From Bacillota bacterium (lineage in GTDB: Bacteria; Bacillota_I; Bacilli_A; Acholeplasmatales; Acholeplasmataceae), in assembly GCA_030830185.1 (NCBI GenBank), contig JAURNN010000069.1:1-16566 (forward strand): a stretch of 16,566 bases of DNA, given 5' to 3'. Positions 7,650 to 13,975 of this stretch are shown in pieces; the stretch's first letter is position 1; every line of letters begins with the position of its first letter. The translations under genes were made by a program, and so were the position numbers. Below the pieces are notes generated by a model. That model was not told the DNA's origin and made no database searches. It saw nothing but the letters and a program-made list of their open reading frames with translations.

Positions 7650-7667
7650 TTTACATTTACATTCATA
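7650..7667 (+). repeat. Tandem TTTACA TTTACA TTCATA hexamers upstream of the response regulator
   Basis: Three consecutive 6-bp units (two identical, one diverged) end 20 bp before the regulator's -10. They could be an operator for autoregulation. However, OmpR-family sites usually repeat every 10-11 bp, so an AT-rich coincidence is quite possible. Confidence 0.3.
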
Positions 7668-7684
7668 AATATTTGATATCTAAA

Positions 7685-7693
7685 TGATATAAT
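7685..7693 (+). promoter_or_regulatory. Extended -10 promoter of the two-component operon
   Basis: TG-A-TATAAT at 7685-7693 predicts a transcript start near 7700, just at an upstream ATG (7699). The better start is the ATG at 7717, 6 nt after GGAG (7707-7710). No good -35 hexamer is visible. Confidence 0.72.
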
Positions 7694-7716
7694 TAAAAAT
7701 GAAAACGGAGAAAAGT

Positions 7717-8391
7717 ATGCCACTTGTCTATTATGTAGAAGATGATCAATCGATTAGTTACATCATCGAAAAAACTATAGAAAATGCAAATTACTCTGGT
7801 GTAGGCTTCAATCGAGGCATGCCATTTTTAGAAACCTTTAAAAAACGTGTACCTGATTTAATTTTATTAGATGTCATGCTTCCTGATGTCTCTGGTATTG
7901 ATCTTGTAAGAACAATAAGAAAAATAAACACGGATGTTCCAATCATTATTGTTTCTGCTTTGCAAGATGAAATGGATAAAGTGACGGCACTTGATGCAGG
8001 TGCTGACGATTACATGACAAAACCATTTGGGGTGTTAGAATTAACCTCAAGAATGCAGTCTAAATTAAGAAAACTCAGAGATTATAAAATATTAACGTTT
8101 CAAAACGTCATCATTGACTTACGGAAACACCTTGTAAAAATAGCAGATAAAGAAGTCTATATGACTAATAAAGAATTTGACATCTTAAGAGTTCTCATTA
8201 AAAATCAAGGTCAAGTTGTTCCCAAAGAAATCATATTCAGAGATGTGTGGGATACGACCTATATTGGTGAAACAAGAACACTTGACATGCACATCAAATC
8301 ACTTAGACAAAAATTATTTTCAAATGAAGCTGAAGTGATGATTAAAACTATTCGAGGTGTAGGGTATCAAATCGAATCAAACGAACATTAA
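7717..8391 (+). CDS. OmpR/PhoB-family response regulator
   Basis: This is a DNA-binding regulator with a receiver domain (about 3-118) and a winged-helix domain (about 127-222), 224 residues from the chosen start. The receiver has the acidic pair E8-D9, phospho-acceptor D52 (LLDVMLPD), S80 and K102 (TKPF). The winged helix shows MTNKEFDILRVLIKNQG, RTLDMHIKSLRQKL and the closing IRGVGYQIE, all characteristic of the OmpR/PhoB class. The upstream in-frame ATG at 7699 lies on the predicted transcript start, whereas 7717 has a spaced GGAG and gives the standard N-terminus (PLVYYVEDD). The partner kinase follows on the same strand with no promoter between them. The target genes and signal cannot be read from sequence. 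Two-component systems are rare in Mollicutes, so its presence is informative about lineage. Confidence 0.93.
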   Translation: MPLVYYVEDDQSISYIIEKTIENANYSGVGFNRGMPFLETFKKRVPDLILLDVMLPDVSGIDLVRTIRKINTDVPIIIVSALQDEMDKVTALDAGADDYMTKPFGVLELTSRMQSKLRKLRDYKILTFQNVIIDLRKHLVKIADKEVYMTNKEFDILRVLIKNQGQVVPKEIIFRDVWDTTYIGETRTLDMHIKSLRQKLFSNEAEVMIKTIRGVGYQIESNEH

Positions 8392-8403
8392 AATTAAAGG
8401 CCT

Positions 8404-8436
8404 AAAAACGATAACATTGATGATGTTATCGTTTTT
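8404..8436 (+). promoter_or_regulatory. 14-bp perfect hairpin with T-tract on the kinase start codon
   Basis: The arm AAAAACGATAACAT (8404-8417) is the exact reverse complement of ATGTTATCGTTTTT (8423-8436), around the loop TGATG. The hairpin ends in five T and begins 12 nt after the response regulator stop, so it looks like an intrinsic terminator. Its loop and 3' arm hold the candidate kinase starts (TTG 8417, ATG 8420, ATG 8423). It could reduce kinase transcription or translation relative to the regulator. Confidence 0.65.
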
Positions 8437-9724
8437 AATTATTCCATGGATTTTATTTTTTATTAATCAAATGAGTTTTGGTGTGACGGTTGTGATTACC
8501 ATTCTTTTTATAGCGCTCTTGAGTTTTATTATATTCTTGTTACGTCAATTTCAAAAAAGTACATTGTTAGAATCTCAAGCGTATTTAGAAATCATTGAAT
8601 TCATTCAATCATCCAATCAAGACATCAAAATTTCTAAAGATGTTGTTCATGATAAAAATTTGATGCTGAATTATATTAAAGAAATGCAGTCGACATTAAA
8701 CAAACAAATTTTAAAGAGTGAACGTTATCGAAAACGATTAAGATTGATTTTAGATGGATTACAATTAGGAATTTTACTGATCGATAAAGATTATAAAATT
8801 ACATACTATAACAAGAAAATGCATCTTTTTTTCAATCTTATGGAAAAAGATATGGGGCAATCCATTGATCAACTCGAATTACCTCTCGCATTTATTTCTG
8901 TCATTCATGAAGCAGTATCAAAAGGTGCGACACGAAAAGACATAGAATTTAAAAATAAGTTATATGATGTCCAAGTTTCTCCATTTTTAAAAACAGAGTC
9001 TAATGAAACACAAGTATTGATTGTTGTTGATGATGTTTCTTTGGAAAGATCAACAGAACAAATGAAAAAGGATTTCTTTTCATATGCATCACACGAATTA
9101 AAATCGCCGATTACCTCAATCAAAGGATTTGCTGAACTCATCTTATATGACATGGTGACAAAAGATGACGCAATAAAAGCACTCGCTTCAATTGTGTCTC
9201 AATCTGACACAATGACGACACTCGTTGAAGACATGTTAATGCTATCTAGATTAGAAAACTATAAAGAATCTAAACAAATGAAAGTTGACCTCAAAGATAC
9301 CTTAAAAGAAGTATTGAATGTATTGAAACCAATCATTGAACAAAAAAACATTATCATTTCACATAACATGCATATGATTGAGATGGTTTGTGACCCGATG
9401 GATATGTTTAAATTATTTAAAAATATTATTGAAAATGCAATAAAATATTCAAAAGATAATGCAAAAGTAACGATTAAATTGCATCATGTTAACGAGGAGA
9501 TGTTATTTGTTGTTAAAGATGAAGGATTTGGAATACCTTCTATTCACCAACCCCGTATTTTTGAAAGATTTTATCGAGTGGATGAATACAGAAATGAAGG
9601 TGGAACAGGATTAGGATTAGCGATTGTTAAACACATTGTTATGAAATATGATGGCATCATCAATTTAGAATCAAAAGTGAATCAAGGGACACTCGTTGAA
9701 GTCTCAATACCAATTAAGAAATAA
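8420..9724 (+). CDS. Membrane-bound sensor histidine kinase
   Basis: Residues here are numbered from the TTG at 8417. Two N-terminal hydrophobic segments (about 4-17 and 22-43) leave only a very short outside loop. A linker and a PAS-like region (about 105-210) follow, then the HisKA domain with H226 in SHELKSP, the N-box (NIIENAIKYS, 336-345), the G1 box DEGFGIP (368-374), the F-box region FERFYR (382-387) and the G2 box GGTGLGLAIV (395-404). It should autophosphorylate on H226 and pass phosphate to D52 of the preceding regulator. With almost no extracellular domain, it may sense within the membrane, in the PAS region or through a partner. The start is uncertain: TTG 8417, ATG 8420 and ATG 8423 all lack a good ribosome binding site. 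The frame stays open upstream to 8363 and would add basic residues (KIKGLK), but only through a rare ATT or ATA start. Confidence 0.93.
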   Translation: MMLSFLIIPWILFFINQMSFGVTVVITILFIALLSFIIFLLRQFQKSTLLESQAYLEIIEFIQSSNQDIKISKDVVHDKNLMLNYIKEMQSTLNKQILKSERYRKRLRLILDGLQLGILLIDKDYKITYYNKKMHLFFNLMEKDMGQSIDQLELPLAFISVIHEAVSKGATRKDIEFKNKLYDVQVSPFLKTESNETQVLIVVDDVSLERSTEQMKKDFFSYASHELKSPITSIKGFAELILYDMVTKDDAIKALASIVSQSDTMTTLVEDMLMLSRLENYKESKQMKVDLKDTLKEVLNVLKPIIEQKNIIISHNMHMIEMVCDPMDMFKLFKNIIENAIKYSKDNAKVTIKLHHVNEEMLFVVKDEGFGIPSIHQPRIFERFYRVDEYRNEGGTGLGLAIVKHIVMKYDGIINLESKVNQGTLVEVSIPIKK

Positions 9725-9749
9725 ATCAGGTGAATACTTGATTTTTTTT
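9723..9749 (+). terminator. Intrinsic terminator of the two-component operon
   Basis: Stem AAATCAGGT (9723-9731) pairs with ACTTGATTT (9736-9744), with one G-T pair and loop GAAT. It is followed by a T-tract to 9749 and overlaps the kinase stop codon. Its 3' arm also contains the -35 of the nrdI promoter. Confidence 0.8.
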
Positions 9750-9766
9750 ATGTTTTTATATATGAT
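9738..9766 (+). promoter_or_regulatory. Promoter of nrdI
   Basis: TTGATT (9738-9743), a 17-bp spacer and TATGAT (9761-9766) make a good vegetative promoter. The -35 lies inside the 3' arm and T-tract of the preceding terminator. No NrdR-type inverted repeat was recognised here. Confidence 0.65.
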
Positions 9767-9804
9767 GGATAACATATCATTTAAAAAGTATTGGAGTATA
9801 ACAC

Positions 9805-10173
9805 ATGATCATCGTCTATGATTCACTAACAGGTCAAGGTAAAAAATTTGCTTCGAAATTAGGTTATGAAGCAATTAAAATAAGCGACTATCATGAAGAT
9901 AACGACCCTCATATTTTTTTAGTAACTCGAAGTTTTAATTTTGGTGAAGTTCCAAAAACGACCCTTGATTTTTTAAATATTTATCATAAACGTGTCATCG
10001 GGACAGCAGTTTCTGGTAATAGAAATTGGGGTACTAATTTTGGGAAAGCAGGCGAGGTTATCGAAAAGAAATATCAGATTCCACTTGTGATTAAATTTGA
10101 AATGGCTGGTATGGAAAATGATATAAAAAAAACTAAAAAGTTTATCGAAGATTACTTAAATAAACACACATAA
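9805..10173 (+). CDS. nrdI: NrdI, flavodoxin-like activator of class Ib ribonucleotide reductase
   Basis: NrdI is a small FMN protein that supplies the oxidant for assembling the dimanganese-tyrosyl radical cofactor of NrdF. At 122 residues the length is typical. The N-terminus IIVYDSLTGQGKKF is the flavin phosphate loop region. The middle SGNRNWGTNFGKAG and the end KFEMAGMENDI are the family's most recognisable blocks. TGGAG (9792-9796) precedes the ATG by 8 nt. It lies upstream of nrdE in the same direction but has its own promoter. A second promoter in the 158-nt gap drives nrdE, so nrdI and nrdEF can be transcribed separately as well as by read-through. The gap contains no clear terminator. 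Confidence 0.95.
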   Translation: MIIVYDSLTGQGKKFASKLGYEAIKISDYHEDNDPHIFLVTRSFNFGEVPKTTLDFLNIYHKRVIGTAVSGNRNWGTNFGKAGEVIEKKYQIPLVIKFEMAGMENDIKKTKKFIEDYLNKHT

Positions 10174-10259
10174 TAAATAATAAAAAAAGTAAGTAAAGGT
10201 ATTTCATATTTAGATAAAATTTTCACACAAAAAATTTACAAACGATATAAGTAAAAAAG

Positions 10260-10289
10260 TTAACAAAAAATGCAAAAGTTTTATATAAT
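10260..10289 (+). promoter_or_regulatory. Promoter of the nrdE-nrdF-redoxin operon
   Basis: TTAACA (10260-10265) and TATAAT (10284-10289), separated by 18 bp, lie in the AT-rich gap after nrdI. The leader is about 35 nt and ends with AGGTGA (10321-10326) before the ATG at 10332. I looked for the NrdR consensus and found only imperfect resemblance. Confidence 0.72.
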
Positions 10290-10331
10290 GTAAACATATT
10301 CAAGCGTAATTAGATAAATGAGGTGATTTGT

Positions 10332-12431
10332 ATGGACCGTAATATGGTGCCAGAGTGGATATTACTAAACAATCAAGTAATTGATGAAAATGGTGGTATA
10401 AAAGATTTAAATAAAGACAAAGAGGCTGTTAAGTCTTATTTTTTAAATTATATCAACAAAAAAACTCAATTTTTTCATTCACTTGAAGAAAAACTAGAAT
10501 ATCTTGTAGAGAACGAATATTATGAAGCTGAATTTTTAAATCTCTACACCAAAGAACAAATTGCTGAAATTTATGACATCGCTTACCAATCAAAATTTAG
10601 ATTTCCAACTTACATGGGTGCATTTAAGTTCTACAACGATTATGCCCTAAAATCTAGAGATGGCAATAACTTTTTAGAACGCTATGAGGATCGTCTTTCT
10701 ATTAACGCTCTTTACCACGCCAGTGGAGACATGGACAAAGCAAGAAGATTGATTCGTTCTTTAATTGCACAGGACTTTACACCTGCAACGCCAACCTTAC
10801 TAAATACGGGTAAAAAACATCGCGGTGAGTTTGTATCTTGTTTTTTATTAGAAGCAGGAGACTCTTTAAATGACATCTCAAGAATTGGTGAGTTTTCAAT
10901 GCAACTCTCTAAAATTGGTGGTGGGGTCGCTATTAACCTAACCAATCTTCGTGCAAAAGGTGAATCTATTAAAGGCGTTCCAAATGTCTCTAAAGGCGTC
11001 ATCGGTGTCATGAAACTACTTGATAACAACTTTAGATACGCGGATCAAATGGGACAACGAACTGGTGCTGGGGCTGTGTATTTAAATGTATTCCACCCAG
11101 ATATCGAAGACTTCTTACAAACCAAGAAATTAAACGCAGACGATGACATTCGTATTAAAACATTATCGATGGGTGTTGTCATTCCAGATAAAATGATTGA
11201 ACTTGCAAGAGATAACAAAGAGATGTATGTTTTTTATCCACACACGGTATTTAAAGAATACGGTAAAGACTTCGCTGATATTGCCATTGAAATGGATAAA
11301 TGGTATGACGAACTCGCTGAAAATCCAAATGTAAGAAAACGTAAAATCAATCCGCGCAAACTACTCGATCAAATCGCAACGCTTCAAGGTGAAAGTGGAT
11401 ATCCTTACATTATGTTTGCCGATAATGTCAATAATCAAAATCCACTTGCTGACAAAGTTAAATTCTCTAACTTATGTACAGAAATTTTACAACCAACCAT
11501 CACATCCCATTATGCTGACTATGACAAAAAAGAACAAGATGATATTGGATTAGATATTTCATGTAACCTCGCTTCAGGTCATATGGGAAATATGATGAAA
11601 CACAAGACAATTAAAGAAACTGTTCGTGCAGCAATGGACATTATGAATTCGGTATCTACAAAAACAGACATTTCATATGTACCAGCGGTAGCAAAAGCGA
11701 ACCGTTTAAACCGTTCTATTGGATTTGGTATTATGGGTCATCACGGATACATTGTTGAAAACTATATCGCCTATGGCTCAGAAGAGAATATTGACTTAAT
11801 TGATGTTTTCTTCAACGCCGTTAACTACTATTCATTAGAATATTCGATGGAACTTGCAAAAGAAACTGGATTAAAATTCTACAAATTTGAACAATCAAAA
11901 TACGCAGACGGTTCATATTTTAAAGGTCGTGGCGAAATATTACCTAAGACCGATAAGGTCAAAGCTTTGTTTGAGGGGATGCAACTTCCCACTCAAGAAG
12001 ACTGGAAAGTATTACAAGAAAACATTAAAAAATACGGATTATACAATTCACACAGACTTGCAATTGCACCAAATGGATCCATTGGTTATGTCATGAGTGC
12101 AACGCCTTCTTTAACACCAGTTAAACAACTTGTTGAAGAAAGAACATATGGGAATTCAAAAACTTATTTCCCAATGCCAGCGTTAGATGTTGCAGAATTC
12201 ATGTATGAAACAGCATATCGTATGGATAATTTTAAAATTATTGATGTCATTGCAACTGCTCAAAAACACGTTGATCAAGGAATTTCTTTCGAATTAGGAA
12301 TCACTTCAGAAGAAACCACAAGAGACCTTCAAAAATATTATTTATATGCTCATTATCAAGGCATCAAAACCCTTTATTATACAAGAACTCAAAAATTAAA
12401 AATTGACGAGTGTGAATCATGTGCCGTCTAA
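10332..12431 (+). CDS. nrdE: Class Ib ribonucleoside-diphosphate reductase, alpha (catalytic) subunit
   Basis: NrdE reduces ribonucleoside diphosphates to deoxyribonucleotides in complex with NrdF. The 699-residue product carries the expected active site: C170 (FVSCFLLEAGDS) and C411 (DISCNLAS) form the redox pair, and N380-L-C382-T-E384 holds the thiyl-radical cysteine with its Asn and Glu. The radical-transfer region near the C-terminus is present (NGSIGYVMSATPSLTP). The tail ends CESCAV, with C694 and C697 as the shuttle cysteines that accept electrons from the redoxin. There is no extended N-terminal ATP-cone, as expected for class Ib. A GTG at 10323 is in frame, but it lies within the ribosome binding site AGGTGA, so the ATG at 10332 is chosen. 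nrdF follows after 9 nt. Confidence 0.96.
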   Translation: MDRNMVPEWILLNNQVIDENGGIKDLNKDKEAVKSYFLNYINKKTQFFHSLEEKLEYLVENEYYEAEFLNLYTKEQIAEIYDIAYQSKFRFPTYMGAFKFYNDYALKSRDGNNFLERYEDRLSINALYHASGDMDKARRLIRSLIAQDFTPATPTLLNTGKKHRGEFVSCFLLEAGDSLNDISRIGEFSMQLSKIGGGVAINLTNLRAKGESIKGVPNVSKGVIGVMKLLDNNFRYADQMGQRTGAGAVYLNVFHPDIEDFLQTKKLNADDDIRIKTLSMGVVIPDKMIELARDNKEMYVFYPHTVFKEYGKDFADIAIEMDKWYDELAENPNVRKRKINPRKLLDQIATLQGESGYPYIMFADNVNNQNPLADKVKFSNLCTEILQPTITSHYADYDKKEQDDIGLDISCNLASGHMGNMMKHKTIKETVRAAMDIMNSVSTKTDISYVPAVAKANRLNRSIGFGIMGHHGYIVENYIAYGSEENIDLIDVFFNAVNYYSLEYSMELAKETGLKFYKFEQSKYADGSYFKGRGEILPKTDKVKALFEGMQLPTQEDWKVLQENIKKYGLYNSHRLAIAPNGSIGYVMSATPSLTPVKQLVEERTYGNSKTYFPMPALDVAEFMYETAYRMDNFKIIDVIATAQKHVDQGISFELGITSEETTRDLQKYYLYAHYQGIKTLYYTRTQKLKIDECESCAV

Positions 12432-12440
12432 GGAGAAATC

Positions 12441-13553
12441 ATGGCTAGACAGCCTTTAAAAAGAAAAATTGAAGAAAAAGTAAAACCACAATTTCCACAA
12501 CCGATTGATTTTGATGGTGCAAACTGGAACGAAATGGAAGATGATTATACACAATTATTTTATGAACAAAATCTCTCACAGTTTTGGCGTCCAGAAGACA
12601 TTAGTCTTCAGTCGGACTTAAATGTCTGGGACATCCTCCCTGATGAAGTTAAAGATGCCTACTCGAAAAATCTACTCGTACTAACATTTTTAGACACGTA
12701 CCAAGGTGATATTGGTATGCCTGTTGTATCACGCTCTTTAGATGATCGTTTTCATCAAAGAAAAGCTGTTCTAAACTTCATGGCAGCGATGGAAAATGCT
12801 GTTCATGCAAAAAGTTATTCTAATATTTTCATGACGTTTTTACCAAGTCATAAAATTTCTGAATTATTTACTTGGGGAAATAAAAATGATAATCTTCAAA
12901 ATATCATGAGTTTAATTGTTGGTGCGTATGAAGTCTTAGATCGTTTTACATACGTTAGAAATTACGATCCTGAAAAAGTAGATTTCACAGAAGAAGAATT
13001 CTTAGAAGCGCAATGGAAAGCAATGTGTGCATCCGTCTTTTTAGAGTCTTGGTTATTTTATTCAGGGTTTTATTATCCACTGTATTTTTATGGACAAGGT
13101 AAATTAATGCAAGCAGGAGAAATTATCAACTTGATTTTACGAGATGAATCGATTCATGGCTTATATGTTGGAAAATTATCTCAAGAAATATTTGAAACAT
13201 TTGATGCAGAAAAACAAGAAGAACTAAAAGGTTGGATGTTTAATTTACTCCATAAGTTATATAAAGAGACATCGGAACTTGTTGAAACCATTTATGATCC
13301 TCTAGATTTATCACATGATGTTAAAATCTTTGTAAGATACAATGCGAATAAAGCACTTATGAACTTAGGATTTGATCCAGTTTATCCTCAAGAAGAAGTC
13401 AATCCACTTGTCATTAATGGTTTAAACACAGAAACTAAGACCCACGATTTCTTTTCTATGAAAGGAACAGGCTATCAAAAAATGAAGACTGAAGCACTAA
13501 AAGATAGTGATTTCGTTTTCAATCAACCACCGAGAGGTGCTAAAATCTCATGA
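12441..13553 (+). CDS. nrdF: Class Ib ribonucleoside-diphosphate reductase, beta (radical) subunit
   Basis: NrdF holds the dinuclear metal site and tyrosyl radical that start catalysis in NrdE. All ligands are recognisable: D85 (LTFLDT), E118 and H122 (MENAVHAKSY), E202 (VFLESWLF), and E236 and H239 (LRDESIHG). The radical tyrosine is Y126. The E-x3-H spacing is as I recall it for the Bacillus-type protein. At 370 residues it is longer than the usual 320-340. About 20 residues rich in Lys and Pro (MARQPLKRKIEEKVKPQFPQ) extend the N-terminus, with extra residues before the fourth helix. With nrdI adjacent, a dimanganese cofactor is likely. AAGGAG (12430-12435) overlaps the nrdE stop. The TGA stop overlaps the next gene's ATG. 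Confidence 0.96.
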   Translation: MARQPLKRKIEEKVKPQFPQPIDFDGANWNEMEDDYTQLFYEQNLSQFWRPEDISLQSDLNVWDILPDEVKDAYSKNLLVLTFLDTYQGDIGMPVVSRSLDDRFHQRKAVLNFMAAMENAVHAKSYSNIFMTFLPSHKISELFTWGNKNDNLQNIMSLIVGAYEVLDRFTYVRNYDPEKVDFTEEEFLEAQWKAMCASVFLESWLFYSGFYYPLYFYGQGKLMQAGEIINLILRDESIHGLYVGKLSQEIFETFDAEKQEELKGWMFNLLHKLYKETSELVETIYDPLDLSHDVKIFVRYNANKALMNLGFDPVYPQEEVNPLVINGLNTETKTHDFFSMKGTGYQKMKTEALKDSDFVFNQPPRGAKIS

Positions 13554-13810
13554 TTAAAATGTTAACCAAACCTAATTGTCCTCATTGCCAAGCTTTAAAA
13601 TTATTTTTGAAACATGCAATGAATGATAAGTATGCACCAGATATCGAAATTTATGATCAAGGTGAACAAGCAGATGTTGTTCAAACCTTATTAGATCAAA
13701 ATAACATTCAAGCATTTCCTTCACTCATTGCATCATCAGGAGAAACGTTAAGTGGGTTTCAACCATCTGCAGTGATGAATTTCTTAGAAAAGCATATTGG
13801 AAAAAAATAA
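13550..13810 (+). CDS. Glutaredoxin/thioredoxin-fold redoxin (NrdH-like), probable NrdE reductant
   Basis: This is a small 86-residue redoxin with a C10-P-H-C13 active site near the N-terminus and the cis-proline P57 (AFPSLIA), the two landmarks of the glutaredoxin/NrdH fold. A glycine follows at GFQPSAV. Its position as the last gene of nrdE-nrdF-redoxin, with a 4-nt ATGA overlap with nrdF, strongly suggests that it re-reduces the NrdE tail cysteines. CPHC differs from the CMQC/CVQC motif usual for NrdH, so I do not assign that symbol. GAGAGGTG (13532-13539) lies upstream, inside nrdF. A strong terminator follows immediately. Confidence 0.87.
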   Translation: MIKMLTKPNCPHCQALKLFLKHAMNDKYAPDIEIYDQGEQADVVQTLLDQNNIQAFPSLIASSGETLSGFQPSAVMNFLEKHIGKK

Positions 13811-13834
13811 AGCGACTCTAATGAGTCGCTTTTT
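13811..13834 (+). terminator. Intrinsic terminator of the nrd operon, probably bidirectional
   Basis: An 8-bp perfect stem, AGCGACTC (13811-13818) and GAGTCGCT (13823-13830), with loop TAAT, is followed by TTTT. On the minus strand the same stem is followed by TTATTTTTTT, so it can also stop transcripts coming from tRNA-Trp. Confidence 0.92.
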
Positions 13835-13847
13835 CATTGTTATGACT

Positions 13848-13922
13848 TGGCAGGGGTAACAGGACTCGAACCCGTACCGACGGTTTTGGAGACCGTTATG
13901 CTACCATTGACACCATACCCCT
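13848..13922 (-). tRNA. tRNA-Trp (anticodon CCA)
   Basis: On the minus strand the 7-bp acceptor stem AGGGGTA/TACCCCT, discriminator G and an encoded 3' CCA (13850-13848) are intact. The anticodon loop CTCCAAA gives CCA, reading UGG. The GGTTCGAGTCC T-arm is present. Together with the many TGA stops in this window, it shows that UGA is not read as Trp by this tRNA. Confidence 0.96.
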
Positions 13923-13933
13923 ACGCAAAGAAT

Positions 13934-13961
13934 AGTATAACATAAAATCAATCAAAATCAA
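13934..13961 (-). promoter_or_regulatory. Promoter of tRNA-Trp
   Basis: On the minus strand, TTGATT (13961-13956), a 16-bp spacer and TATACT (13939-13934) form a promoter; TG-T before the -10 makes it extended. It overlaps the stop codon of the upstream minus-strand gene. The predicted start is near 13927. Confidence 0.65.
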
Positions 13962-13975
13962 TCTTTAAAGATTGA
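13958..13975. repeat. 18-bp perfect palindrome at the end of a minus-strand gene
   Basis: TCAATCTTTAAAGATTGA reads the same on both strands and includes the minus-strand TGA stop. It lacks a loop and the following bases are not a pure T-run, so it is at best a weak terminator. A protein-binding site is another option. Confidence 0.55.

Noticed and set aside
10174..10331. Possible NrdR box before nrdE
   Set aside because: Stretches near 10238-10252 resemble the ACACnATATATnGTGT consensus only loosely and lack the palindrome.
10712..11029. Minus-strand open frame of 105 codons inside nrdE
   Set aside because: It is antisense to conserved catalytic sequence, with no start signals and an implausible composition.
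11887..12096. Plus-strand open frame of 69 codons inside nrdE in another frame
   Set aside because: It is fully contained in nrdE, without a ribosome binding site.
12780..12830. Apparent loss of a metal ligand in NrdF, because the residue 3 before H122 is Asn
   Set aside because: Glu118 at H-4 is the ligand in the Bacillus-type class Ib proteins as I recall them, so the site is intact.
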